Part shown: piece by piece, positions 18,396 to 26,703 of the stretch | How the letters are laid out: each line of letters starts with the position of its first letter | Numbering within the stretch: the stretch's first letter is position 1 | Origin: Roseomonas sp. CECT 9278 | GTDB lineage: Bacteria; Pseudomonadota; Alphaproteobacteria; Acetobacterales; Acetobacteraceae | NCBI RefSeq assembly: GCF_918698155.1 | Contig: NZ_CAKKLX010000007.1 | Span: forward strand, 62,001 to 126,000 | Reading direction: 5' to 3' | Length of the DNA: 64,000 nt | Position numbers and translations under genes: made by a program | Notes under the pieces: generated by a model | The model's input: the letters and a program-made list of their open reading frames with translations, nothing else | Database searches by the model: none | What the model was told of the DNA's origin: nothing

Positions 18396-18528
18396 GATTA
18401 GAGAGCGGCTGTTCGGGGCGGGTTCAACAACACAGAGGTTTCGTAGTGGGACGGCGCGGAAAGACAGGCGTCGTGGTGGGGCTGATCCCGGCCGAAGCAC
18501 ACGCCGTGGTCTTAAGCGCGTTTCGGTT

Positions 18529-20043
18529 TCAATCGATGACGAAAGAGGGTTGATACGTCTTCGTACCTTGTCGGTCGAAGTCGAACTCGTAGATGATGGC
18601 CGGGCCTACCGCCTGGTGGTGCTGGCCGAGGAAGAACAGCAGCGCGTTGGGGCAGGCGGCAAAGATGTGCGCGAGGCGGTCCGGATTGTTGCCCCGCGTC
18701 GCACGCACCTCACGGGCGATCAGGTCGGCGATGGCAGCGGCATGCGCGCCGCCCGCCACGGCCTGGCCGGACGGGCCCGTCGGAGGTCGAAAGTTCAGCA
18801 TTGCTCCCCAGTCAAGCCCCGCCCCCTGCGCAAATCGCAGCATCTCCGGGGCGACATCATGGGTCAGGCCGACGCCGACGAGGATGCCGGCCCCCGGACC
18901 ACAGCTGTCCGCGTCCACCTCCAACGAAGGCCCGCTCTTGCCGTCGTCGGCGCGCCATACGCGCGAGCCACCAGCTCTTCCCTTCTGCACCAGTTCCACG
19001 TCAACGCCGGACTTCACGTGGAGCACGGCGCCCGCGATAAACGCGATGGAGGCGTGCGCGTCGAGAATGAGGCGCAGCCGGGGTGAGCGGCGCACCGCGT
19101 CGCGCAGGAACTCCTCGACGCGAGGGCGGATGTTGCGCTGCCAGTCCTGTCCTTCCTGGAGGTAGCGCTGGCGGAAAAGATCGGTGAGCAAAAGCGTATT
19201 GTCGGGGGCTGCGCCGGAGACATCGGCTGCGGGGCCGAGGAAAGTGCGGATCGCTACCGGCAGGAAAGCATCCGCGACAGGTGCGGGCGCTACGATCAGG
19301 CGCTCCTCGCCACAGATGCGATCGAGCGAGGCCCGCGTGAGCCCATTCAATCCACGCGCCGTAAGCTGCCGGATGAGCTCATCGTAGCGGAAATCCGATG
19401 CTTCGGCGCTGCACGTCGCAAGCCCGACGGAGCGGGCGCGCTCGTTCACGGCATCCCGCATTTGTTCAAGAGAAGGTTGGCTGTGCAGGATACGAAAGCC
19501 TTCCAGCATCCCTCGCAGTGCGTCATCCGAATCAAGCGCGAGGTGCTCCCGCCACAGCGTACGGACTCTGCCCATCCGGCTCCGCTTGCCAGTGCCGTCG
19601 AAGAGCCGGTCCAGAAGCAGCGTGTGGTCATTCTGGGAGATCAAATCCCAAAGTGCATCCTCCCTCTCGATGCCCGACACTGTGATGAGGGAGAATCGTG
19701 AGCCGGCGGGGGCGTTACATCGCGCCGCGCGGAGTCGCTGCAGCAGCGAGACACGCTCCGCGCCGATGAAGCCTGGGTCCACAAGGTCAGCGGAGCCGAA
19801 CGGCTTGCCGGCAGCGACATGCCACTTAACCTGCTGGTAGTCCGCCGGGACGCGCGTGGGGCCCGAGCCTGGGATGGGGGGATCATAGCGCACGACCACG
19901 TCGTCGAAGGCCCGCGGCGCGGCGGCCTCGAATGTTACCTCCGTGACGCAAGATTCCCGCGCGCGCAGGTTCAGCGCGTTCAGCCAGAACACTCGAGCCT
20001 GGTAGTTGTTCCCCTGCCAGGGTGCGACGACCGCATTTGCCAT
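18529..20043 (-). CDS. cap4: CBASS effector Cap4: DUF4297-type nuclease plus SAVED domain
   Basis: 504 aa, last gene of the CBASS operon. The N-terminal nuclease domain (about residues 1-200) has the PD-(D/E)xK pattern: Glu39, FDD (47-48) and QVK (71-73). The C-terminal SAVED domain (about 310-504) has an LILDAHASIAFIAGAVLH segment and the ending CPNALLFFLGQHHQAVGP typical of SAVED. Family members degrade double-stranded DNA after SAVED binds a cyclic oligonucleotide made by the CD-NTase, killing or arresting the infected cell. Fifty nt separate it from the CD-NTase gene. Domain identity is by recognition, not by search. Confidence 0.85.
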   Translation of the reverse strand: MANAVVAPWQGNNYQARVFWLNALNLRARESCVTEVTFEAAAPRAFDDVVVRYDPPIPGSGPTRVPADYQQVKWHVAAGKPFGSADLVDPGFIGAERVSLLQRLRAARCNAPAGSRFSLITVSGIEREDALWDLISQNDHTLLLDRLFDGTGKRSRMGRVRTLWREHLALDSDDALRGMLEGFRILHSQPSLEQMRDAVNERARSVGLATCSAEASDFRYDELIRQLTARGLNGLTRASLDRICGEERLIVAPAPVADAFLPVAIRTFLGPAADVSGAAPDNTLLLTDLFRQRYLQEGQDWQRNIRPRVEEFLRDAVRRSPRLRLILDAHASIAFIAGAVLHVKSGVDVELVQKGRAGGSRVWRADDGKSGPSLEVDADSCGPGAGILVGVGLTHDVAPEMLRFAQGAGLDWGAMLNFRPPTGPSGQAVAGGAHAAAIADLIAREVRATRGNNPDRLAHIFAACPNALLFFLGQHHQAVGPAIIYEFDFDRQGTKTYQPSFVID

Positions 20044-20093
20044 TGTGGGCTTTCCTCAGCGCCGCCCTAAGGCCGCAACATGGGCAGGTACCG

Positions 20094-20993
20094 TCATGAC
20101 AGCGGGAACTTTGGACCGAACAGGGCGCGCCAAGCCCTGAGCGCATCGCCGTTGCGGTTCTGGCGGGCGAGATGGATCGCGAGCGATGCCTCGCGGTTGG
20201 CAGCAAGGAGTAGAGACCGGGCGCGCTGCTTCTCCGCGGCAGCCATGCTGTCGCTTACCGGCGGGCCGAGGCCGGCAGGGTCAGGCCAGATGTCGAAGAT
20301 CCGGTCGGAAAGCGTGGCGAAAAGCGCCTGGATCTCCCGGTCGAACTGCCCGCACCAGCCGCCATGCAGGCACTCCAACGCCATGACCTCGATCAGGAAA
20401 GACGGCTTGATGGGCTTCTCGCCGTGCCTCGCGTTGTTGTTCCAGTACTTCATCATCCGGACCAGGCCCTTCCACTCGCCGTCGTATGCCTGATGAGCCA
20501 CGGTGGCCTTGTCCGCGTGCACCTTCGGATTGGTCTTGATCCACCTGCCGGTCACGGCGTCAGGAATTTCGTAGTCTGCGCCAGCCGCAAAGGCCGGAAC
20601 TGCATCCACGCTGACGACGCGGTAGTCGGTGTTATCGTCCGCGTCGGCCACGACGCCGAAATCGATGTTGACGGAGCGGGACTGCTTCCGGAGCGCCTTA
20701 GCCGCGTACTTCTCAAGCAGGCGCGCGTGGAAGTCGTCGACCACCACGGACGGAGCTTTCTCCCGGTACGTCCGCTCTGACGATCCCAGGACGAAGAAGA
20801 TGTCGATGTCCTTGAGCGGCTTGGTCTTCGTCCAACGTCGGTAGGATCCCGTGAGGAAGTCGCTATCGACAGCGAACTTGGTCCGCAGGAAATCCCGCAC
20901 CTCGTTGTGGCGAGCCGCCGCATTGGCCTGTTCGCGGTCGTTCAGCTCAAGGCGGCTCTTGAATTTCCGGAACGCCTCGTCGACGGTCAGCAT
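20094..20993 (-). CDS. CBASS CD-NTase (cGAS/DncV-like cyclic oligonucleotide synthase)
   Basis: 299 aa. The nucleotidyltransferase signature is complete: GS at 49-50 ([10 protein letters not shown]), metal ligands D62 and D64 (KDIDIF), and third acid D111 (VNIDFG). A helical C-terminal domain follows. It would make a cyclic oligonucleotide on phage infection. Neighbouring HORMA and TRIP13 genes define type III CBASS, where HORMA binding activates the enzyme; these are usually clade C or D CD-NTases making cyclic trinucleotides, but product and clade cannot be assigned by eye. ATG 20993 overlaps the HORMA stop. Confidence 0.87.
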   Translation of the reverse strand: MLTVDEAFRKFKSRLELNDREQANAAARHNEVRDFLRTKFAVDSDFLTGSYRRWTKTKPLKDIDIFFVLGSSERTYREKAPSVVVDDFHARLLEKYAAKALRKQSRSVNIDFGVVADADDNTDYRVVSVDAVPAFAAGADYEIPDAVTGRWIKTNPKVHADKATVAHQAYDGEWKGLVRMMKYWNNNARHGEKPIKPSFLIEVMALECLHGGWCGQFDREIQALFATLSDRIFDIWPDPAGLGPPVSDSMAAAEKQRARSLLLAANREASLAIHLARQNRNGDALRAWRALFGPKFPLS

Positions 20994-21499
20994 CAGAGCC
21001 TCCTCCAGTACGCCGCGCTGGCCCCGAGCCCGTGGTGCTCGATGGTCCCGCCGAGTGATTGCCGGACCATGCCGGCGGTGGACCGGAGGGTTGTGTCCGA
21101 CCAGCCGTCCACGGCCTCGGCTCCAGGGCTGTTCTGCACCACGATGCGGTAGTCGGCGTCGCCCGGCCAGAGGCCGGCCTTGCGCACCGCCAGCCTTATC
21201 TGGTCGGTGTCTACCCAGAAGTGGCCGTCGCCGCCGGTCCATCCGTAGACGACGTCGATGTCCCAACGTCCTAGCGGAGTACTGCTGCCTGGCCTGAACA
21301 CTTCAAGGACGATACGCTCGAGGTGCTCAGAGGCGATCCAGCACCGCAGCCCGCGTGAGAGCACCTGCCAGTCGTCGGTGAGTTTCGCCGGATCGAGCCC
21401 GCTGAGGACAATGATATCCTTCAGGCTCTTGAGCATGTTCTCGGCGACGTAGGTCACCGAGTTTGTGCGAGAATAGGCGGAGACGACGACAGCGCTCAT
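20993..21499 (-). CDS. cap7: CBASS HORMA-domain protein (Cap7-type, bacHORMA_1-like)
   Basis: 168 aa, single HORMA domain. It shows the start of bacterial family 1 proteins ([17 protein letters not shown], Leu-rich helix), the WDIDVVYGW strand and the C-terminal safety-belt region ([19 protein letters not shown]). In type III CBASS the HORMA protein senses a phage-derived or partner peptide, closes, and binds and switches on the CD-NTase. It overlaps genes on both sides by 4 nt. Confidence 0.82.
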   Translation of the reverse strand: MSAVVVSAYSRTNSVTYVAENMLKSLKDIIVLSGLDPAKLTDDWQVLSRGLRCWIASEHLERIVLEVFRPGSSTPLGRWDIDVVYGWTGGDGHFWVDTDQIRLAVRKAGLWPGDADYRIVVQNSPGAEAVDGWSDTTLRSTAGMVRQSLGGTIEHHGLGASAAYWRRL

Positions 21500-21981
21500 C
21501 GGCCGAGGAAGCCCTTCATGTCGAGCGTGAGAGGGATGGCGACCGATGCAGTCGCAGTGCCGGCCCGCTCGTCGGCGGCGGGGGACGAGCCCGGACCCCG
21601 CGCAGTCACGCGGGCACTGTGCCGCGCCAGGGCGCGCTGCACCCAGGCGAGGTCGTCCTGCCCACAGGGAAGGGACACCCGCCAGTCACCCTTCAGCGGG
21701 TCGTAGCCAAGGGGTCCCTCGTTCGCATCGGAACCGTCGATGGCGTCGTCGTCGAACAGGCAATAGATCCGGGTGCGCGGGCCTTCGCAGGTGACGACGA
21801 TCGGTTCGTCGCGCGCGGCCTGGTCGGAGATGATGCTCGCCGCAGTGCCGCTGACAGCGAGGAGCTCGCGGCGTGCCTCCCCGACGGCGCCTTGCGTGAG
21901 CAGGTCGACGATCGCGGCCCAAGTACCGTGGGCATCGCGGTGCGGTGTCGCGCGGAAGATCCGGCGAATGACGGTCGTCAT
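21496..21981 (-). CDS. Second CBASS HORMA-like protein (Cap8/HORMA2-type)
   Basis: 161 aa. Operon position (between TRIP13 and the first HORMA gene) and length fit the two-HORMA subclass of type III CBASS, in which one HORMA protein carries a closure peptide for the other. The N-terminus (VIRRIFRATPHRDAHGTWAA) and a strand IVVTCEGPRTRIYCLFDDDA are noticeable; the C-terminal 40 residues look flexible. Recognition as HORMA is weaker than for the neighbour. Overlaps both neighbours by 4 nt. Confidence 0.65.
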   Translation of the reverse strand: MTTVIRRIFRATPHRDAHGTWAAIVDLLTQGAVGEARRELLAVSGTAASIISDQAARDEPIVVTCEGPRTRIYCLFDDDAIDGSDANEGPLGYDPLKGDWRVSLPCGQDDLAWVQRALARHSARVTARGPGSSPAADERAGTATASVAIPLTLDMKGFLGR

Positions 21982-22895
21982 GCCTTTCCTCCAGCGGCCA
22001 GACGGGCCTTCCTGGCCGCCTCGGCGGCACCGTGGATGTCGGCGAGGGTCACCTTGCCCGGGTCCATTGCTGTTTCCGGGCTGCTGGCCAGCGCATTGCC
22101 CACGGCCTTGCGGATGGCGCGGCCGTCGAGGCCAACGCATGCGGCGACGGCCGCGTCAAATCCCTCGGCGCCTACGAGCCTGCCGATCGTCGGGTAGGTT
22201 TGGCCGAGGCCCAGCACGCAGTCACCAAGGATGCGTCGGCAGCCCTCGATGTCCGGCAGTGGGACTTCAATCACGAGGTCGCAGCGCGAGGTGAAGGCCT
22301 CGTCCAACGCCTGAGGGAAGTTGCTTGTCGCGACGAACAAAAGGTTCGGATTGCTCTCGGCCAGCAAGTCGAGCTGGACAAGCACGGCATCGGTTGCGCG
22401 GTGCACGTCGATCGGATTCGCGTCCATGCTGAGCCGAGACCGATCGACCGCAAGGGTTTCGACCTCGTCCAGCAGAACCACTGTCGGCGCGCTGCCCGCC
22501 ACAGACCTGAGTGCTTCTGAGAAAAGGTCGGACACGGCACGCTGGGTCTTGCCGAGGGCCGAATTGGCGAGCTGGTGGGGGTCGACTTCGACTAGCCTGA
22601 AGCCATTGCTCTTGAACGATCTGGCGACACGGTCGGCGAGTCCAAGGGCGAGCGAGGTCTTGCCGGTCCCTGGGGGGCCGACGAGCAGGATCACGCCGTG
22701 CAGCGGCAGGACCGTGCGGGGCACCTGCGCTCGGAGGGTGAAATTCAGGACGGCCTGGGACAGCAGCTGTTCCTTCTGCCCAGCGCCCACGTGGATCGAA
22801 TCCCACAGGAGGGCGAGCTGCGGGTCGGGAAGCGCCCGAATGCGATGGATCCCCTTAGGGAGGCCGTCACGAAGATTGGTCGTCGAGTCGAGCAT
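21978..22895 (-). CDS. cap6: TRIP13/Pch2-like AAA+ ATPase (Cap6)
   Basis: 305 aa, first gene of the CBASS operon. Walker A GPPGTGKT (73-80), Walker B VVLLDEVE (Asp143-Glu144), sensor 1 FVATSNFP, arginine finger region SRCD and sensor 2 LDGRAIRK are all present. In type III CBASS this ATPase opens HORMA proteins and resets or limits the alarm. The ATG at 22895 faces a 222-bp divergent region shared with capH. Confidence 0.88.
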   Translation of the reverse strand: MLDSTTNLRDGLPKGIHRIRALPDPQLALLWDSIHVGAGQKEQLLSQAVLNFTLRAQVPRTVLPLHGVILLVGPPGTGKTSLALGLADRVARSFKSNGFRLVEVDPHQLANSALGKTQRAVSDLFSEALRSVAGSAPTVVLLDEVETLAVDRSRLSMDANPIDVHRATDAVLVQLDLLAESNPNLLFVATSNFPQALDEAFTSRCDLVIEVPLPDIEGCRRILGDCVLGLGQTYPTIGRLVGAEGFDAAVAACVGLDGRAIRKAVGNALASSPETAMDPGKVTLADIHGAAEAARKARLAAGGKA

Positions 22896-23117
22896 GCACC
22901 TCTTCCCCTACGGCACCGGACCAACCCCTGCTCCGCTCTCGGGACAGCCAAGCCGACGCTCAGCCTCCATAGATGCGCCAATCCCGCCGATGGGCTTGAC
23001 GCCGGAATCGTGAACTGATTCGATGCGTTTCACGTGTTAAGCACTTCGTAGCCAAAGAGTGTCTCGTATGTCAAACACTTCGTTCTGCGCGAGACGGAGT
23101 GCGTGGGAGGAGGTCAG
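22896..23117. promoter_or_regulatory. Divergent control region between CBASS operon and capH-capP
   Basis: 222 bp holding both promoters. A direct repeat with 10 of 11 bases equal, AAGCACTTCGT (23039-23049) and AAACACTTCGT (23073-23083), lies 34 bp apart and close to capH; the first copy overlaps a near-palindrome GTGTTAAGCAC (23034-23044). These are candidate CapH operators. A strong Shine-Dalgarno (GGAGGAGG) ends 7 nt or so before the capH ATG at 23118. Confidence 0.5.
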
Positions 23118-23462
23118 ATGGACCACGCCGGCTTCGGATTGAGGCTCGCCGCCAAGCGAGGCGCGATCGGCGTGCGGGCCGCTGCGCGAGATGCTGGTGT
23201 CAGCCCGGCGACGCTGTCCCGCATCGAAAACGGCCACGTGCCCGACATTGAGACCTTCGAAAGGCTTTGCCGCTGGATGGGGGCCGATCCTGCGGAATTC
23301 CTCGACGGGCCGGCGCAGGAGGCCGTGGGCACAGTCCAGTTCAAGAAGCTGGACGCGGTCTCTCCAGCGACGGCGGCGGCCCTCGGCGAGCTCGTCATGG
23401 CTGTGTTCGAGATGGTTCGGTCCGAGGCGCAAGAAGGTGGAGCAGCTGGGGAGGCCGCGTGA
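23118..23462 (+). CDS. capH: CapH-like XRE-family repressor of CBASS
   Basis: 114 aa. An XRE-type HTH fills about residues 5-62 (VRAAARDAGVSPATLSRIENG) and a helical C-terminal segment follows. It is encoded divergently from the CBASS operon and overlaps a metallopeptidase gene, the CapH-CapP arrangement in which CapH represses CBASS until CapP cleaves it after DNA damage. The start ATG 23118 is chosen because of its strong GGAGG; an upstream GTG (23103) would hide it. Confidence 0.8.
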   Translation: MDHAGFGLRLAAKRGAIGVRAAARDAGVSPATLSRIENGHVPDIETFERLCRWMGADPAEFLDGPAQEAVGTVQFKKLDAVSPATAAALGELVMAVFEMVRSEAQEGGAAGEAA

Positions 23463-24031
23463 CCACCTTCCGGCGCGGCTTCAAGTCCTGGTGCGAGACG
23501 ACGGCCCTCCAGTTTCGGACGGCGTTAGGCCTGAAGGCACCTGACCCTCTCCCGGCAGAGCGGCTCGCCGCGCATATCGGGCTGCGGGTCGTCGATATCG
23601 GGCTGATCCCCGGTCTTCGCGCGGAAGCACTTCAGCAGCTTACCGTCGCCGACCCAACCAGTTGGTCGGCGGTGATGCTGACCCTGGGAGACAGCAAGGT
23701 CGTCGTTGTTAATCCCTCCCACTCGGACGGTCGTCAGTCGAACGACCTGATGCACGAATGCGCGCACGTGGTGCTGAACCATGCACCCTCCAAAGCGCTC
23801 CGCGCAGCGACGGGTGCGCTCATGCTCAGCGCCTACGACAAGCGGCAGGAGGCAGAAGCCGACTGGCTCGCTGCGGCTCTTCTGCTACCTCGTGCTGCAC
23901 TGCTCAGGATCGTGCAGAGCGGCGTTTCATCCGAAGAAGCTGCATGCCAGTATCGAACCAGTCAGGTTCTGCTGCGTATGCGCTTGAACCAGACTGGCGT
24001 GAATCTGCAGATGCGCCGTCGGGTGGCGTGA
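23459..24031 (+). CDS. capP: CapP-like ImmA/IrrE-family metallopeptidase
   Basis: 190 aa from GTG 23459 (GTGA overlap with capH). Zinc motif HECAH at 99-103 (LMHECAHVVLNH) and the third ligand region RQEAEADWLAAALLLP match ImmA/IrrE. By analogy with CapP it senses DNA damage, cuts the CapH repressor and releases CBASS expression. It converges on the copG-like gene, with 84 bp between them and no clear terminator. Confidence 0.8.
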   Translation: MTTFRRGFKSWCETTALQFRTALGLKAPDPLPAERLAAHIGLRVVDIGLIPGLRAEALQQLTVADPTSWSAVMLTLGDSKVVVVNPSHSDGRQSNDLMHECAHVVLNHAPSKALRAATGALMLSAYDKRQEAEADWLAAALLLPRAALLRIVQSGVSSEEAACQYRTSQVLLRMRLNQTGVNLQMRRRVA

Positions 24032-24115
24032 ACCAGGCCTGATCGCTCGCGCGGGCTCATTTCTTCCGCTGTTTGCTCTCCGGCATGCATGGCGTGGGTG
24101 TCGTGAGGGTGCTGG

Positions 24116-24565
24116 TCACGCGGGAGGCTTTTCTTCGGACGCGACTTCGTCGATGGCACGAGATGCTGATACATCAGTCGTTATCTCATCGGCGAGCATG
24201 CGGCCTTTCGCAAGCCGTCGAGCAAGAGCCTCGACGAATGCGTCGTAGCGCTCCTTTCCCTTCACCTGGGCGGCGGCCTGCATCGCGTTAGGTAGCGGCG
24301 GCGTCGCAGTTATCCAGAACCGGACGAATAGGGCTATTGCCTCGTTGCCAATGGTGACATGGCGCTCCAGCCGCTCGCTGGCGCGCGACAGGCGATCGAG
24401 CCGGCGTGCCAGGGCCGCCTCCAGCCGGTCGGGACCATCCGCCGAGAGGTAGCTCTCGAGTGCAGCCTCGACCACAACGGACTGACTCACACGCTTGCGT
24501 GCCGCGTATTCTGCGAGGCGGCGCGTCAGATCTGGGGCCAGCCGAAAGGTCACCTTGGTGCGCAT
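24116..24565 (-). CDS. Ribbon-helix-helix (CopG-like) protein upstream of traG
   Basis: 149 aa. The N-terminal 50 residues have the RHH pattern (KVTFRLAPDLTRRLAEYAARKRV, split here between residues 4 and 26), followed by a helical region. In this ICE type a CopG-like gene lies between traG and trbB; here CBASS separates it from trbB. It is 6 nt after traG and in the same direction. It may regulate the transfer genes or act as a relaxosome accessory; unproven. Confidence 0.75.
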   Translation of the reverse strand: MRTKVTFRLAPDLTRRLAEYAARKRVSQSVVVEAALESYLSADGPDRLEAALARRLDRLSRASERLERHVTIGNEAIALFVRFWITATPPLPNAMQAAAQVKGKERYDAFVEALARRLAKGRMLADEITTDVSASRAIDEVASEEKPPA

Positions 24566-24571
24566 TGTGGA

Positions 24572-26548
24572 TCAGAGGGCAATGCCGTCATTGGGGTCGA
24601 GCGCGGCTTGGCGAGCAACGCGACGCGCACGCGCGGCAAGGGCACGGGTGCGCGCGGTGTCGTCGTCCTGTTCGTCCTCCGCGAAGACGAACTCCCTCTC
24701 GAGCGGCGGTCCTGGCTCGGGCGCGATCTGCTCGTGCTCAGGCAGGGTCGGCTCCCGGCGGATGCCACCGTCGGCATCATCGCCCGCGCCGTTGGCTGAT
24801 GGTGCTGTCTCACGCGCTACAGGCTTCAGCACGCTCCAGTCATCAGGACGCGGCGCGCACGGCGCAGCCACCGCGGGATCCGGCGGCATCACCACGCGTG
24901 CACGAAGCTGCCGGTCCTCGTAGTAACGCGCCTTCCGCGCGCGGATCGGCGGGCAGCCCGACACCAGGACAATCTCGTCAGTGGGCGGCAGCTGCATCAC
25001 CTCGCCGGGCGTCAGCAGCGGCCGCGCCGTCTCCTGGCGGCTGACCATCAGATGTCCGAGCCAGGGCGATAGGCGGTGCCCTGCGTAGTTCCGGCTGTCG
25101 CGGATCTCGGTCGCCGTGCCGAGCGCATCGGAGACGCGCTTGGCCGTGCGCTCGTCATTCGTCGCGAAGGCGACGCGGACATGGCAGTTGTCGAGGATCG
25201 CGTTGTTCGGCCCGTACGCGCGCTCGATCTGGTTCAGCGACTGCGCGATCAGGAAGGACCGGATGCCGTAGCCCGCCATGAAGGCGAGCTGGCTCTCGAA
25301 GAAGTCGAGCCGTCCGAGGGCAGGAAACTCGTCAAGCATCAGGAGCAGCCGATGCCGTCGCCGTTCGTTCTCCAGCGCCTCGGTCAGGCGGCGGCCGATC
25401 TGGTTCAGCACGAGCCGCACCAGCGGCTTCGTGCGCACGATGTCGGAGGGTGGGACGACGAGGTAGAGCGTGACCGGCTCGCGCGCCTCGACCAGATCGG
25501 CGATCCGCCAGTCGCAGCGGCGCGTGACCTGCGCGACGACGGGATCGCGATAGAGACCGAGAAAGCTCATCGCGGTCGAGAGCACGCCGGATCGCTCATT
25601 GTCCGACTTGTTGAGCAGCTCGCGCGCCGCGGAGGCGACGACAGGGTGCGGTCGATCCCCGAGATGCGGCGTCGTCATCATGGCGGCCAGCGTCCGCTCG
25701 ATCGGACGGCGCGGATCGGAGAGGAAGCCCGCGACGCCGGCGAGGGTCTTGTCCTGCTCGGCGTAGAGGACGTGAAGGATGGCGCCCACCAGCAGGGAGT
25801 GGCTCGTCTTCTCCCAGTGGCTCCGTCGCTCCAACGCGCCTTCAGGATCGACCAGGATGTCGGCGATGTTCTGCACGTCGCGGACCTCGCTGTCGCCGCG
25901 GCGGACCTCGAGCAGCGGATTGTAGGCGGCGCTCGCCGGATTGGTGGGGTCGAACAGCAGCACCCGGCCAAAGCGCGCCCGCCAACCGGCGGTGAGGTGC
26001 CAGTTCTCGCCCTTGATGTCGTGGACGATCGCCGAGCCCGGCCAGGTCAGCAGCGTCGGCACGACGAGGCCCACGCCCTTGCCGGAGCGCGTCGGCGCGA
26101 AGCACAGCACGTGCTCCGGCCCGTCATGGCGGAGGTAGCGCTGGGCGAACCAGCCGAGCACGACCCCATCGGGGGCGAGCAAGCCGGTGTCCCGCACCTC
26201 ACGCTCTGTCGCCCAGCGGGCCGAGCCGTAGGTGGTCACGTCCCGCGCCTCGCGGGCGCGCCAGACCGACATGCCGATGGCGATGCCGATCGCCGCGAAG
26301 CCCCCGGCCGCGGCGATGACGGCGCCCTCGTAGAAGACCCGCGGCGCGTAGGCGTCGTACCAGTACCACCACAGGAAGAAGGCCGGCGGCGGGTAGACCG
26401 GCACGCCGGCCCAGACGTCCATCGGCTGGCCGAGCTGCGCCTGGTAGCCGAGGCGCCAGGCGACCCACTGCGTCGCGCCCCAGACCGCGGCAAGCACGAT
26501 CAGGAAGACAACCAGGACCTGGCCCCAGAGGATCTTCGTCGCGGTCAT
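24572..26548 (-). CDS. traG: TraG, VirD4-like type IV coupling protein
   Basis: 658 aa from ATG 26548. Two N-terminal membrane helices (about residues 8-30 and 70-95), then an ATPase with Walker A-like TRSGKGVG and Walker B LLLMLDEFPALGR. It delivers the relaxase-DNA complex to the Trb channel. The C-terminal 80 residues are acidic and Arg-rich. An in-frame extension upstream of 26548 has no family features and is ignored; 155 bp separate it from the relaxase gene. Confidence 0.93.
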   Translation of the reverse strand: MTATKILWGQVLVVFLIVLAAVWGATQWVAWRLGYQAQLGQPMDVWAGVPVYPPPAFFLWWYWYDAYAPRVFYEGAVIAAAGGFAAIGIAIGMSVWRAREARDVTTYGSARWATEREVRDTGLLAPDGVVLGWFAQRYLRHDGPEHVLCFAPTRSGKGVGLVVPTLLTWPGSAIVHDIKGENWHLTAGWRARFGRVLLFDPTNPASAAYNPLLEVRRGDSEVRDVQNIADILVDPEGALERRSHWEKTSHSLLVGAILHVLYAEQDKTLAGVAGFLSDPRRPIERTLAAMMTTPHLGDRPHPVVASAARELLNKSDNERSGVLSTAMSFLGLYRDPVVAQVTRRCDWRIADLVEAREPVTLYLVVPPSDIVRTKPLVRLVLNQIGRRLTEALENERRRHRLLLMLDEFPALGRLDFFESQLAFMAGYGIRSFLIAQSLNQIERAYGPNNAILDNCHVRVAFATNDERTAKRVSDALGTATEIRDSRNYAGHRLSPWLGHLMVSRQETARPLLTPGEVMQLPPTDEIVLVSGCPPIRARKARYYEDRQLRARVVMPPDPAVAAPCAPRPDDWSVLKPVARETAPSANGAGDDADGGIRREPTLPEHEQIAPEPGPPLEREFVFAEDEQDDDTARTRALAARARRVARQAALDPNDGIAL

Positions 26549-26703
26549 GGCTGGGTGGCGTGGGCAGCAACCATGCGGCGAGACGTGCGCGATTGACGCG
26601 GTGACGTTCAAGCAGCCAGAGGTCGGCATCGTGCCGGCGGCGGGCGCATCGCGCGAAACGGCGGGGGACTCCTTCCGGGCCGATGCGACGGCACGGCATC
26701 CGG

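Noticed and set aside
23716-23730. CTCCCACTCGGA resembling the guaA 3' end, considered as a second attachment site
   Set aside because: Only a short match, inside the capP coding sequence and with no boundary features; the far attachment site is more likely outside the window.
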